This document shows, piece after piece, positions 25,643 to 34,538 of a stretch of DNA of 64,000 nucleotides. The DNA comes from Rhodothermales bacterium (GTDB lineage: Bacteria > Bacteroidota > Rhodothermia > Rhodothermales > UBA10348): positions 186,001 to 250,000 of the forward strand of contig JAEPNP010000003.1 in NCBI GenBank assembly GCA_017643395.1, given 5' to 3'. The notes under the pieces were generated by a model. It searched no databases, had not been told where the DNA came from, and was given only the letters and a program-made list of their open reading frames with translations. Position 1 is the first letter of the stretch. Each line of letters starts with the position of its first letter. The translations under genes were made by a program, and so were the position numbers.

Positions 25643-27565
25643 ATGGGAGAGCACAACGTCCACAAGACTGTTGACCCGGCCGCCACGCGCCGCTTTACCC
25701 GGCAGGTGATTCAGGACGTGCGTGCGCTGGAATACATGCTGGACAAAGGCATGTTCGAGACCGGCGTTGCACGCATCGGCGCGGAGCAGGAGCTGTTCCT
25801 GGTGGACCCCAGCGGGCAGCCTGCCAACACCGTGCTGGAGATCCTGAAGCGCGCCGATGACGAGCGCCTGGTCACCGAGTTGACCCGCTTCAACATCGAG
25901 TTCAACCTGGATCCCTGCGACCTCGGCGGGGACTGCATGAGCAAGCTCGAGAAGCAGATCAACGAGGTGTTGGCCTACGTGCGACAGGTCGCCCGCGAAG
26001 AGGGGTCCCGTGTAGTGATGACCGGCATTCTGCCCACGCTGCACCTGTCGGACCTCACGCTGGAGAACATGACGCCCATGCCGCGCTACTACGCGCTGAA
26101 TGACGCGATCATGGGACTGCGAACGGGGCCGGCCCAGTACGCCATTCGTGGCACGGACGAGCTCTTCTTCCAGCATGACAACATCATGGTGGAAGGCTGC
26201 AACACGTCCTTCCAGACCCACTTTCAGGTGGATCCGGACGACTTTGCGCACACCTACAACGTGGCGCAGCTGGTCGCCGCGCCCGTGCTGGCGGCGGCCG
26301 CAAACTCGCCGACGCTCTTCGGGAAACGGCTGTGGCGGGAGACGCGCATCGCCCTCTTCCAGCAGGCCGTGGACACCCGTTCCAGCAACCTGTACCTGCG
26401 CGAGATGAGTCCGCGCGTGCACTTCGGCACGTGTTGGGTCAACGAGTCGGTCACCGAGCTCTACAAAGAGGACATCGCCCGCTTCCGGGTGATCATGACG
26501 AGTGACTTCGACGATCCGTTCGACATCCTGCGGCAGGGCCAGATTCCCAAGCTCAAGGCCCTCGGGGTGCACAATGGCACCGTGTACCGCTGGAACCGCG
26601 CCATCTACGGCGTCGCTGGTGGCAAGCCGCACCTGCGCATCGAAAACCGGGTCCTGCCCTCGGGTCCCAGTGTGATCGATGAGGTGGCCAATTCGGCCTT
26701 CTGGTTCGGACTGGTTCTGGGGCTGCGCAAAGCATACAAGGACATCCGGCCGCTCATGGATTTTGACGAGGCCCAGTCCAACTTCGTGGCGGCCTCACGG
26801 CTGGGGCTCGGCGCGAATCTCCGCTGGCTCGACGGAGGACGGTACTCCACGCCGGAATTGATCACGGATGAGCTGATCCCCATCGCTCGTGAGGGCTTGA
26901 AAGATGCGGGCATTGACGCCGCGGACATCAGCCGGTACCTGGACATTGTGGATGCCCGTGTGCGCACCCGCATGAACGGGGCTCAATGGCAACTGGAATC
27001 ACTGGCGGCGATGAAGCGCGAGGGCTCAACCCGGGCCGAACGTCTGGATGCGCTGGTTGCGGCGACGATTGCCCGCCAGGAGACCGGAGCGCCGGGGCAT
27101 GAGTGGGGACTGGCCTCGCTGGCCGAAAGCACCACACTGAAGCGTCTGCGCGAGACCCGAGTGGAGCACTACATGTCCACGGACCTGTTCACGGTGCACC
27201 AGGATGAAGCGGTGGACTTTGTGGCCGTGCTCATGGACTGGCGCAACATTCGCCACGTCGTCGTGGAGGACAACCAACACCGGTTGGTGGGGCTGATTCC
27301 GCACAAGCGCATCCTGCGCTACCTGTCTTCGCGCGATACGGTGTACGCCGACAACCCGGACGTCGTGGTCAAGGACATCATGATCACCAACCCGGTTGCC
27401 GTCTCGCCGACGACCTCCATTCAGGAGGCCGTTTCACTGATGCGGGAACGCAAGGTCGGGGCGCTGCCGGTGGTGCGCGACGGGCAGCTGGTGGGCATCA
27501 TCACCGAGTCCGACTTCTCCCGCATTGCCGGGAAACTGCTCGACGAGCGCCTGGAGGCGGAGTAG
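25643..27565 (+). CDS. Glutamate-cysteine ligase (GCS2) fused to two CBS domains
   Basis: 640 residues. The N-terminal about 450 residues are the GCS2 family, which makes gamma-glutamylcysteine or related gamma-glutamyl compounds with ATP; GAEQE at 46-50, MPRYYALN and NSPTLFGKRLWRETR are visible. The C-terminal part holds a CBS pair: VEHYMSTDLFTV to LIPHKRILRYL, then VKDIMITNPVAVSPT to VGIITESDFSRI. CBS pairs bind adenosyl ligands, so the ligase is probably controlled by nucleotide state. No glutathione synthetase gene is adjacent, so the end product is uncertain. Confidence 0.93.
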   Translation: MGEHNVHKTVDPAATRRFTRQVIQDVRALEYMLDKGMFETGVARIGAEQELFLVDPSGQPANTVLEILKRADDERLVTELTRFNIEFNLDPCDLGGDCMSKLEKQINEVLAYVRQVAREEGSRVVMTGILPTLHLSDLTLENMTPMPRYYALNDAIMGLRTGPAQYAIRGTDELFFQHDNIMVEGCNTSFQTHFQVDPDDFAHTYNVAQLVAAPVLAAAANSPTLFGKRLWRETRIALFQQAVDTRSSNLYLREMSPRVHFGTCWVNESVTELYKEDIARFRVIMTSDFDDPFDILRQGQIPKLKALGVHNGTVYRWNRAIYGVAGGKPHLRIENRVLPSGPSVIDEVANSAFWFGLVLGLRKAYKDIRPLMDFDEAQSNFVAASRLGLGANLRWLDGGRYSTPELITDELIPIAREGLKDAGIDAADISRYLDIVDARVRTRMNGAQWQLESLAAMKREGSTRAERLDALVAATIARQETGAPGHEWGLASLAESTTLKRLRETRVEHYMSTDLFTVHQDEAVDFVAVLMDWRNIRHVVVEDNQHRLVGLIPHKRILRYLSSRDTVYADNPDVVVKDIMITNPVAVSPTTSIQEAVSLMRERKVGALPVVRDGQLVGIITESDFSRIAGKLLDERLEAE

Positions 27566-27591
27566 GGGCGGCACAGGCTCTGCGGCCCGTG

Positions 27592-28464
27592 TCAGCCGGC
27601 CCGGTTAACCGTCCAGTCGTACTGGAAGTCCGCGTCGATTTCCTCGGCCATGCGGCCGCGGAGGTGCTCCCGTAGTTCGGCATACTGAGGCCGATCCTCG
27701 CTCATGTGGGCGAGCAGCCAGTCTCCGGCCGGCATGCCGGCGCGGTCAAAGTCTTCGGCAAACCACTTGAGCAGACTGCTGGCGATGAGCTTGCCGTCCT
27801 CGACGCGAAAATGCTGCGGGCTGTTGACGTACTCGCGCATGGCCTTGTCCAACTGGGCTTCCAGCTTGTCCGCCTGGTACGCCTCGGGCCAGAGACGCGG
27901 GCAGGAAATGGCCGCGCAGTTCAGCGATACATGGATGCGCGGATCGAACTGCGATGGGCGCAGTGCCTCAAATGCCGCTTCGCCCTCGCGGAGCAGGTCA
28001 TGCTCTATCTGGTCGAGCGTCAGCATCTGGCCGGCCACACGCACCGGACGCTTGAAAAACACCGTGCCCAGGTCCTTGCCGAGCACATTGTCTCTACCCG
28101 GGCGGTCCAGCACCAGGTTCATCATGTGCACGTTGTAGGCGTTCAGCCAGAAGGCCAGCTTCCTGGCGTCCGTGTCAGCCGTCGAAAAGTCGAACTGCTC
28201 GATGCCCTCGACCACGGTCGGCCAGTCCGGGTGCTTGGACAGCAGATCGTAGTGCACCAGACCTTCCGCAGTCAGAACGTCTGCCAGGACACGGGTGTAG
28301 GTGGTCTCGTAGGCGGTCACACTGCCGCCCTCGAGCACGCCCTGCACCAGCGCTTCCTCATCGGGACCGGTCACAACGGCTTTGGCGACCTCCCGATAGG
28401 GCTCGGGCAGGGCTACAAAGCCAACCAGCAGAATCGCGACAAGGGTAAAAAGTGCAGTGCGCAT
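27592..28464 (-). CDS. DUF547 secreted protein
   Basis: 290 residues with an N-terminal hydrophobic signal or anchor (LFTLVAILLVGFVALPEPY). DUF547 signatures are clear: KLAFWLNAYNVHMMNLVL, TLDQIEHDLLRE, DPRIHVSLNCAAISCPRL and the closing LKWFAEDF. The conserved Asn-Cys and Cys residues and the E/H positions suggest an enzyme, possibly transglutaminase/papain-like, but no activity is established to my knowledge. Convergent with the GCS2-CBS gene, divergent from the SDR gene. Confidence 0.92.
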   Translation of the reverse strand: MRTALFTLVAILLVGFVALPEPYREVAKAVVTGPDEEALVQGVLEGGSVTAYETTYTRVLADVLTAEGLVHYDLLSKHPDWPTVVEGIEQFDFSTADTDARKLAFWLNAYNVHMMNLVLDRPGRDNVLGKDLGTVFFKRPVRVAGQMLTLDQIEHDLLREGEAAFEALRPSQFDPRIHVSLNCAAISCPRLWPEAYQADKLEAQLDKAMREYVNSPQHFRVEDGKLIASSLLKWFAEDFDRAGMPAGDWLLAHMSEDRPQYAELREHLRGRMAEEIDADFQYDWTVNRAG

Positions 28465-28581
28465 GCCTCTAAGAATGCGCGGGTGGGCAATGCGTTACGG
28501 CACATCCGTTTAGCGGCTGTGAAATCGCGCCGGGCGGCTGCACGCGGCGTCGGCTATGTATGTGGCGGCTAGATTGCGCGC

Positions 28582-29310
28582 ATGAATCGCTGTGTACTGA
28601 TCACGGGCGCCTCCCGCGGGATCGGGGCTGCGGCAGCCCGCGCGTTTGCCGAAGCGGGCGACCGCGTCGCGCTTGTTTATCGTTCGGGGGCCGACGAGGC
28701 GGCTGAAGTGCAGGCCTCCCTGGCCGGAACCGGACACCTGCTGGTCATGGGGGACGTCGCCACAGAGGCGGAGCGCATAGTGCATCAGGCCGCGCGAGGA
28801 CTCGGCGGGCTGGACGTGCTGGTCAACAATGCGGCCGTGCGGGGGCACCATCCCATCGCCCGGACGGATTTTGCGGACTGGCAGGCCGACTGGAAGCGCA
28901 TTCTGGCCGTAAACCTGCTGGGGCCGGCGGACCTGTGTTTTCAGGCGGCGCGGCAGATGCGGAATGGCGGGGCGATTGTCAACGTGTCCTCACGCGGGGC
29001 CTTTCGCGGCGAGCCGGACATGCCGGCGTATGGGGCCTCGAAGGCAGCGCTGAATTCCCTGACGCAGTCCCTGGCGCTGGCGCTGGGTTCGCAGGGCATT
29101 CGCGTAAGCGCCGTCGCGCCCGGTTTTGTGCAGACCGAAGGCACGGCGGAACGACTGGCAGGGCCGGAGGGCGATGGGATCCGCGCCCAGTCGCCGCTCG
29201 GCAGGGTGGCCACCGCGGAGGAGGTGGCGGAGGCCATTGTCTATCTGGCCGGCGCGGAGATGGCGACGGGGACCATTCTGGATCTGAACGGCGGGAGCTA
29301 CATGCGCTAG
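28582..29310 (+). CDS. SDR family oxidoreductase (FabG-like)
   Basis: 242 residues. Classical short-chain dehydrogenase: TGASRGIGAAAARAFAEAG cofactor loop, NNAAVRG, catalytic Ser in NVSSRGAF, and YGASKAAL with the catalytic Tyr and Lys. The arginine after the first strand of the dinucleotide fold (VALVYRSG) favours NADP(H). Substrate not readable. Its stop shares the four-base CTAG with the stop of the M1 peptidase gene on the other strand. Confidence 0.94.
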   Translation: MNRCVLITGASRGIGAAAARAFAEAGDRVALVYRSGADEAAEVQASLAGTGHLLVMGDVATEAERIVHQAARGLGGLDVLVNNAAVRGHHPIARTDFADWQADWKRILAVNLLGPADLCFQAARQMRNGGAIVNVSSRGAFRGEPDMPAYGASKAALNSLTQSLALALGSQGIRVSAVAPGFVQTEGTAERLAGPEGDGIRAQSPLGRVATAEEVAEAIVYLAGAEMATGTILDLNGGSYMR

Positions 29311-30950
29311 CGGGCTCGCAGGGTCCAGTTGGCCATGAGCACGGTGCGCGGGTCGACAACGACGCGCTCAATCTCGCCGTCGTAGCGCACGGCGTGATCT
29401 GACGCCCCAGGCCGCACTGGAAGCGAGAAAACCTCCGGCGTGTCGCTGCCCGGCGCGTAGATCCCGATCTCCACGGGCAGGATGAAATCGCTGGACTGGT
29501 TCACACGCACGCGAAGTTGACCGTCACGACCGCGCGCCCACACGACCTCCAGATCAGGATGCCCCCCTCTCCGCAGCCACTGGTCAAAGAACGCCTGCAG
29601 CTCCATGCCGGACGCCTCCTCCATGTGGCGCATGAAGTCCTCGGTGGTGGCGTTGAGGTTCATGAACTCGGCGTAGTAGGTCCGGATGCCCTGCCACCAG
29701 GACTCATCGCCCACCAGGTTGCGCAGCATGTGCAGCACCCACGCGCCGCGCAGATACGTGATCTGGTACGTGGTGACCGTGCCGCGGCTGATGGGGTCGA
29801 GGTTGTCGTGGATGGTGCGGAATTCCGTGCCGTTTTCGGCGATCCACCTGCGAAAACCCTCGCGATGATCCTTCAGGCCGGCCACAAAGTCCTCGCGGCC
29901 GTAGGCGTGCTCGCGGAACAGCAGGGTGAAGTAGGTGGCGAAGCTTTCGCTCAGCCAGACGTCATCCCAATCTGATTCGGTGACCGCGTTGCCGAACCAC
30001 TGGTGGGCCACCTCATGGATGATGATGTTGCGCCAGCGCACCTCCCGGTTGCCCGTCACGCTGCGGTCCCCGTAGAAGATGTTGGTGGCCGCCTCCATAC
30101 CGCCGCCCACGGAGTTGGACTGGATGTTGGCCAGGCGCTCGTAGGCGTACGGGCCCACGTAGTCGGAGAAGAACTCCATGGCGTGCGGCGTGGGCACGGC
30201 GAAGTCATAAAAGCCGGCGTCACGGTCCTGACGGTAGACCCAGGTTTCGATGGGCACCCCTCGAAAGTCGGTGACATGCTGCACCGCGAATTCGGCGGCG
30301 GCGAGCGCATAGAGCCACGTGGCGATGGGCACCGAGTTCTTCCAGTGTGTCAGCTTCCGGCCGCCCTCCAGGTTGGTCTCTTCGATCTGGATGCCATTGC
30401 AGGCAATCTGGTAGTGGCCGGGCGCGGTGACGATGAACTCATTCGTGGCCTTGTCATAGGGATGGTCCACCGTCGGTAGCCAGTCCCTCGCCCAGTTGGG
30501 CCAGTTGTCGCTGAAAAAGGTGCGGTCCCCGTGCTTGTTGGGGCCGATGAGCAGGCCGCGTGCCGGCACGCCCCCGTAGCGCACCTCAAACTGTCCGTAC
30601 TGGTCTTCCGCCGAGACGCCGGGCACATCGACCCAGAGCACGTTGTCTTCGTGGCGATGTCCGGTGGTGGTTCCGTTCCACAGCACCTCCGCGACGGCCA
30701 TGCCGGTAGCACCCTCCACGCTCGTGAGATCCAGTCTCAGGCTATCGACGCCCGCACCCCGGAAGGCGACGTCAATCACGGCCCGGCCCTCGATGCGGTC
30801 GGTATCGTCCGACAGCGTGAGGTGGAACGCGTAGTTGAGCATGTCTACCCGGTAGTCCTTGGGGTAGACGTCGGTTTTTGCTGGCGCTTGGGCGACGTGC
30901 GAACCGGCAAGCAGGATCAGGCCTGCTACTGCCGGAAGGCTGATAGGCAT
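29307..30950 (-). CDS. M1 family metallopeptidase, secreted
   Basis: 547 residues with a signal peptide (MPISLPAVAGLILLAGSHVAQA). Zinc aminopeptidase motif HEVAHQWFGN at His312, Glu313, His316, and the third ligand Glu335 in WLSESFATYF, exactly the HExxH-x18-E spacing. The exopeptidase GAMEN motif reads GGGMEAAT. N-terminal beta-domain and catalytic domain are present; the long C-terminal helical domain of classical M1 enzymes is replaced by a short beta-rich tail. Probably trims peptides in the periplasm or outside. Confidence 0.95.
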   Translation of the reverse strand: MPISLPAVAGLILLAGSHVAQAPAKTDVYPKDYRVDMLNYAFHLTLSDDTDRIEGRAVIDVAFRGAGVDSLRLDLTSVEGATGMAVAEVLWNGTTTGHRHEDNVLWVDVPGVSAEDQYGQFEVRYGGVPARGLLIGPNKHGDRTFFSDNWPNWARDWLPTVDHPYDKATNEFIVTAPGHYQIACNGIQIEETNLEGGRKLTHWKNSVPIATWLYALAAAEFAVQHVTDFRGVPIETWVYRQDRDAGFYDFAVPTPHAMEFFSDYVGPYAYERLANIQSNSVGGGMEAATNIFYGDRSVTGNREVRWRNIIIHEVAHQWFGNAVTESDWDDVWLSESFATYFTLLFREHAYGREDFVAGLKDHREGFRRWIAENGTEFRTIHDNLDPISRGTVTTYQITYLRGAWVLHMLRNLVGDESWWQGIRTYYAEFMNLNATTEDFMRHMEEASGMELQAFFDQWLRRGGHPDLEVVWARGRDGQLRVRVNQSSDFILPVEIGIYAPGSDTPEVFSLPVRPGASDHAVRYDGEIERVVVDPRTVLMANWTLRAR

Positions 30951-31057
30951 GTCGTGTCGAACTAAAAAAGGTCAAAAAATGCCAACCAGAATAGTGTTAA
31001 ACGACTACTCACGGGCGCGTCCGGAGGGCTATTTCATCACGGCGTTGATCTGGACAA

Positions 31058-31387
31058 ATGGCAGAAGCAGTGTACATCCTACAGGCAATCGACGAGCAAA
31101 TCGCCCAGGTGGAGGGTGGACCCGAACTGGCCGTCGCGCTTGGCGTCTCCTACGATGACGCTCGGAGGACCGTGAAGCGGGATACCGGCGAGTCTCTAGG
31201 CTCGCATATTGAGAAACGCAGGGTCGATCTGATGAAACGATTGCTTCGCACAACCACGCTGCAATGCGGAGAAATCGCGCAGGTTGTCGGATATAGGCGA
31301 GTAGAGACGGCCTTTCGGGCGTTCAAGAGGAGGTGTGGAATGACAATGTCCGAGTACCGATCTGTCATCATCCGCGGGAGATTCTGA
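31058..31387 (+). CDS. AraC-type DNA-binding domain protein (stand-alone)
   Basis: 109 residues, only the double helix-turn-helix of AraC/XylS regulators: first HTH around GPELAVALGVSYDDARRTVK, linker GESLGSHIEKRRVDLMKRLL, second HTH in GEIAQVVGYRRVETAFRAFK and the terminal MTMSEYR. No sensor domain. Divergent from the M1 peptidase gene and 129 bases upstream of the thioredoxin-propeller-peptide genes, which it probably controls. Codon use (CTA, ATA, AGG) is less GC-biased than upstream genes, as through the whole 31-34.5 kb block. Confidence 0.82.
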   Translation: MAEAVYILQAIDEQIAQVEGGPELAVALGVSYDDARRTVKRDTGESLGSHIEKRRVDLMKRLLRTTTLQCGEIAQVVGYRRVETAFRAFKRRCGMTMSEYRSVIIRGRF

Positions 31388-31516
31388 CGGCGATATCAGA
31401 CCGGGAGATGCCCTCATTCTAGAACGGGAGTCTGTGGCCCAAAATCGTCAAACAATTTGCGTTGCAAGACCCTTCGTCCGGCCGGTATTGTGACTTCCGA
31501 CCACGCATCAGGCCAT

Positions 31517-32125
31517 ATGCGAAGCCGAGACCGACTCCTCGCGACCATCCGTCCCATCCTCCTGGTGGTCGCAACTATCCTGGCTGTTATCTCGGGCAGC
31601 TTTCTGGGAAGTGCATTTTTTTCCGACTTGGGGGCGAGTGCCGAGAGTCCCGTCGGAGCCTCCACTGTGGCAGGGTTCCCTGCCTCTATTGTCCTTCCCT
31701 CCGCTATGCCGGACTTGGTGTCGGGCGCGAGTTCTGCCATCCGGCAAGACAAAGAGTTCTATGTCGTCAGTTTCTTGACTCCAACCTGCATGCAGTGCAT
31801 CTCTAATCTGGCAGACTGGATGTACTACCGCGACGGAACTCTGACTGAGCTCGGAGCAGAGTTGATTCTAATCGTGAACGGTCCGTCGCGGGCCTATTCG
31901 GCGGCCGTGACCAGAGACTATCTGGAGGACCTCCCCATCACGATTCACTACGATTCTCTAGGCCTTTTCTCCAGCGCTGCCGGGTTGCCACCCGGCAAGA
32001 TTCCATCCACTGTCCTCCTCGATAAGGAGGGAAGCGTCCTCCTTAGCGGGACCCCAATCGGAGCTCCGCGCATCGCCAGCGAATACGAGAGGCGGATGAG
32101 GCCAGCGGAACCTCTGGGCTCCTGA
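31517..32125 (+). CDS. Membrane-anchored thioredoxin-like protein
   Basis: 202 residues from ATG 31517, the start that precedes the membrane anchor (ILLVVATILAVISGSFLG at about 13-30); an in-frame ATG at 31457 exists. The periplasmic part has a thioredoxin-like fold with TPTCMQCISN (CxxC) and a cis-Pro strand KIPSTVLLDKEG. TlpA-like proteins reduce or oxidise thiols in the periplasm. The next gene begins 13 bases later. First structural gene of the cysteine-rich-peptide locus. Confidence 0.8.
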   Translation: MRSRDRLLATIRPILLVVATILAVISGSFLGSAFFSDLGASAESPVGASTVAGFPASIVLPSAMPDLVSGASSAIRQDKEFYVVSFLTPTCMQCISNLADWMYYRDGTLTELGAELILIVNGPSRAYSAAVTRDYLEDLPITIHYDSLGLFSSAAGLPPGKIPSTVLLDKEGSVLLSGTPIGAPRIASEYERRMRPAEPLGS

Positions 32126-32138
32126 AACCGGTAGCGAA

Positions 32139-33152
32139 ATGCCACTACTTCGCTTGCTTATCGTTCTCTCGGTGTTTCGGGGCACGGTTGCGTACTCCCA
32201 ACCCTCTCCGACATACATCATTGTGGAAGAGGGTCGCATTGGCTCGCTCGAGAATGATGACTCGATCTTCGGACTCATTCGAGGAGTTGAGGTTGACTCG
32301 AAGGGGCGAGTTCACGTTCTCGATGGGATTCGCCGTGACATTCGGAGGTTTTCGTCCGCCGGTCAGCTTGAACGGCTCTTCAATCTGACGACTGGAAGCG
32401 GTCCCGGGGAATTCCAGATGCCCTGGTCATTCGCCTTGTCTGAAGATGAGCACAAGTACTATGTCTGGGATCAAGAGGAGCGGCGAATCTCTCTTCTGGA
32501 TGTCGAGTCAGGAGCGTTTTTGGGGGCTTTCACCGTCAGTCGGGGGGCTGGATTGTGGCTAAGAGGGCACCGCGATGGAACGGTAGCTGCAACATTCGCC
32601 CAGAGGGTGCTACCCCCCGAGGGTCACATCGTTCGCGTCTTCTCCGAGGAGGGTGAAGAGTTGAACTCCTTTGGGGAAAAGCACCCGCTGTACTACGAGT
32701 ACCTGAATGCTGACCTGCAGGACTTCAGGGAGGTCAGCCTAGCCTACGCCAGCGGACGCTGGTTCCTGAGTTTTGCCCTGCCGTACGAGATTCGGAGCTT
32801 TGACGAATCGGGGACTCCTCTCAGTGAGATCTCGCGTGACGTCGATTTCTTTGGGTCGACCTACGAAGAGGGCGAATGGACGTTTCCCACCGGAGTAGGC
32901 CGAAGCGTCTTCGTTCCCACTCCGGGCGTGCTGGCTCACGCAGTGGAAGACCGTCGTGCCGGGAGAACGCTACTAATTCTCTACGACTTTGAGGGCAAGA
33001 GACTCGGAGAACTGCCCTTATCCGGGAGCGGGACCAACAAAGCATTCTTTTTTCCGAGTGCAACCGATGGGGCGGGCCTCGTCTACGGACTAGTGTCGGA
33101 GCCCTTCCCGCAATTGATTCGGTTCAGTTTCGGTACGCGCTCGGGTGATTAG
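32139..33152 (+). CDS. Secreted six-bladed beta-propeller protein
   Basis: 337 residues with a signal peptide ending near VAYSQ. Repeated blade motifs such as GVEVDSKGRVHVLDGIRRDIRRFSS, ALSEDEHKYYVWDQEERRISLLD and VSLAYASGRWFLSFALPYEIRSFD fit the NHL-like 6-bladed propeller family frequent in Bacteroidota. There, as I recall it, such genes often neighbour small secreted (for example NVEALA-type) peptides. No lipobox. Probably binds the peptide encoded next or another ligand; not demonstrated. Confidence 0.8.
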   Translation: MPLLRLLIVLSVFRGTVAYSQPSPTYIIVEEGRIGSLENDDSIFGLIRGVEVDSKGRVHVLDGIRRDIRRFSSAGQLERLFNLTTGSGPGEFQMPWSFALSEDEHKYYVWDQEERRISLLDVESGAFLGAFTVSRGAGLWLRGHRDGTVAATFAQRVLPPEGHIVRVFSEEGEELNSFGEKHPLYYEYLNADLQDFREVSLAYASGRWFLSFALPYEIRSFDESGTPLSEISRDVDFFGSTYEEGEWTFPTGVGRSVFVPTPGVLAHAVEDRRAGRTLLILYDFEGKRLGELPLSGSGTNKAFFFPSATDGAGLVYGLVSEPFPQLIRFSFGTRSGD

Positions 33153-33190
33153 CCCGAGACTTCTTCGATCACCAAAAAAGACCAGGTCCT

Positions 33191-33457
33191 ATGGAAAGAA
33201 CCGCCAGAATCTCCACCATGCTGATAGCCGTCGCATTTGTGATTGGCCTTGGCTGGGGCGCCTTGGCCCAGGATTTGTCCTCGGCCTCGATTGAGCCCAT
33301 AATGCCGGACTGCTGCGCTCAATGCAACGACTACTGCTACTGTACTGTGAATCAATACCTGCCTGCCTGTAGATCCCATCATTGTGCGAGCGATCCCGCA
33401 GAATGCAATGGTGTGGGCAGCAAGTGTTGTCTACCCGAAGAGTCAGGACCCGAATAG
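33191..33457 (+). CDS. Secreted cysteine-rich peptide
   Basis: 88 residues. Signal peptide to about Gln27 (ISTMLIAVAFVIGLGWGALAQ region), then a mature peptide of about 61 residues with ten cysteines at 41, 42, 45, 49, 51, 60, 65, 72, 79 and 80, including two CC pairs. Five disulfides or a metal site are possible. Acidic C-terminus (LPEESGPE). No family recognised. It lies between the beta-propeller (38 bases) and the double-thioredoxin gene (52 bases), on the same strand, which argues strongly for a functional unit. Confidence 0.82.
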   Translation: MERTARISTMLIAVAFVIGLGWGALAQDLSSASIEPIMPDCCAQCNDYCYCTVNQYLPACRSHHCASDPAECNGVGSKCCLPEESGPE

Positions 33458-33509
33458 GCAGGATCGATTCCGGGCGCCAGGCCCGTCGCCCGGAATCGCA
33501 GCAATTATC

Positions 33510-34538
33510 ATGGGAACTGGTAGGAGGAGCATTCTGGACACCGCACTTCTCGTCGGCCTCTCCACGCTGGTCGCAGTCCTGTTGCTCCGGAGTTCCGACT
33601 TGGCGGACGCTGAGAAGGAGTCCTCCGAACTCGTCAATCAACTGGTCGAACGCACGGGCTCGATGTCGATGTCCTGGGGATATAGTGGCCGGAGATTTCC
33701 GAGGGTGTGGGTCGCCGACGAGGAGCGAGTTGGGGCCCGGGGAAGGGAGCTAATTCTGTTATTTGGCTCCGGTGGCTGCCTCTCCTGTCTTGAGCGCGAG
33801 GTAGCTTTCCTCGACTCGCTTAGTCAGGTAGCCCCCAAGGGCGTGAGTTTCGCCGGATTGTACTACAACGACGAGCTTTCCAACTCGGAGCGACCCCGAA
33901 TACTGCCCTCGTTTCCCGTCTATGACACACAGGACAGTCGCTTGCACTGGTTCGTTGGCAGCGTGGAACTGCCCTTGCTGTTCTACGTGGTCGATGGCAC
34001 GATCGTCTCCAGTTTCAAACCGCTTGACGACGACGAGTCGTTGTCGAGGGCCTTCTACGCAACTCTGGCCGCGACTTGGGGCTCGGAGCTTCCGGCCTTC
34101 AGTGACAGTGACCTCGTTGGTGTGGAAAGCTCGGTTTTTGTAGACCCACTGTCCTGGAGCGTTCAGGCGATGCCACCCTCTGAAGCACCTCCCGTCCGAG
34201 GCAAGCCTATCGTCGTCAATTTCTGGGCTACTTGGTGCGGAGCGTGCATTGAGGAGCTCCCCGAGTTTGAGATCCTCTATGAGGACCTCGCGGGAGAGGT
34301 GGACTTTTTCTTCATCACCACGGAGTCCGAGGAAACTGTTGGCAGATTTCTCAGGCGTAATCCTTACCGGCTGCCTTGGTATACCGTTAACGAGCGAGAT
34401 CTGCCTACCGCCGTCCGGCCGGAGGTTTGGCCAACTACTCTTCTTGTGAATTCGGGCAACCAACTAGTCGCTCGACATGTCGGTGCTGCAAGGTGGAATG
34501 ACCCGCGGGTGAAGAGCCTCCTCCTCGGCTTGGAATGA
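33510..34538 (+). CDS. Membrane protein with two tandem thioredoxin domains
   Basis: 342 residues from ATG 33510, placed just before the membrane anchor (ILDTALLVGLSTLVAVLLL); the frame is open further upstream but overlaps the peptide gene. First domain: ELILLFGSGGCLSCLE with CLSC and a cis-Pro in VELPLLFYVVDG. Second domain is a standard TlpA fold: VVNFWATWCGACIEELPEF with CGAC and WPTTLLVN. Two different active sites in one chain could relay electrons (as in multi-domain oxidoreductases) or combine oxidase and isomerase roles. Last gene of the locus. Confidence 0.85.
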   Translation: MGTGRRSILDTALLVGLSTLVAVLLLRSSDLADAEKESSELVNQLVERTGSMSMSWGYSGRRFPRVWVADEERVGARGRELILLFGSGGCLSCLEREVAFLDSLSQVAPKGVSFAGLYYNDELSNSERPRILPSFPVYDTQDSRLHWFVGSVELPLLFYVVDGTIVSSFKPLDDDESLSRAFYATLAATWGSELPAFSDSDLVGVESSVFVDPLSWSVQAMPPSEAPPVRGKPIVVNFWATWCGACIEELPEFEILYEDLAGEVDFFFITTESEETVGRFLRRNPYRLPWYTVNERDLPTAVRPEVWPTTLLVNSGNQLVARHVGAARWNDPRVKSLLLGLE

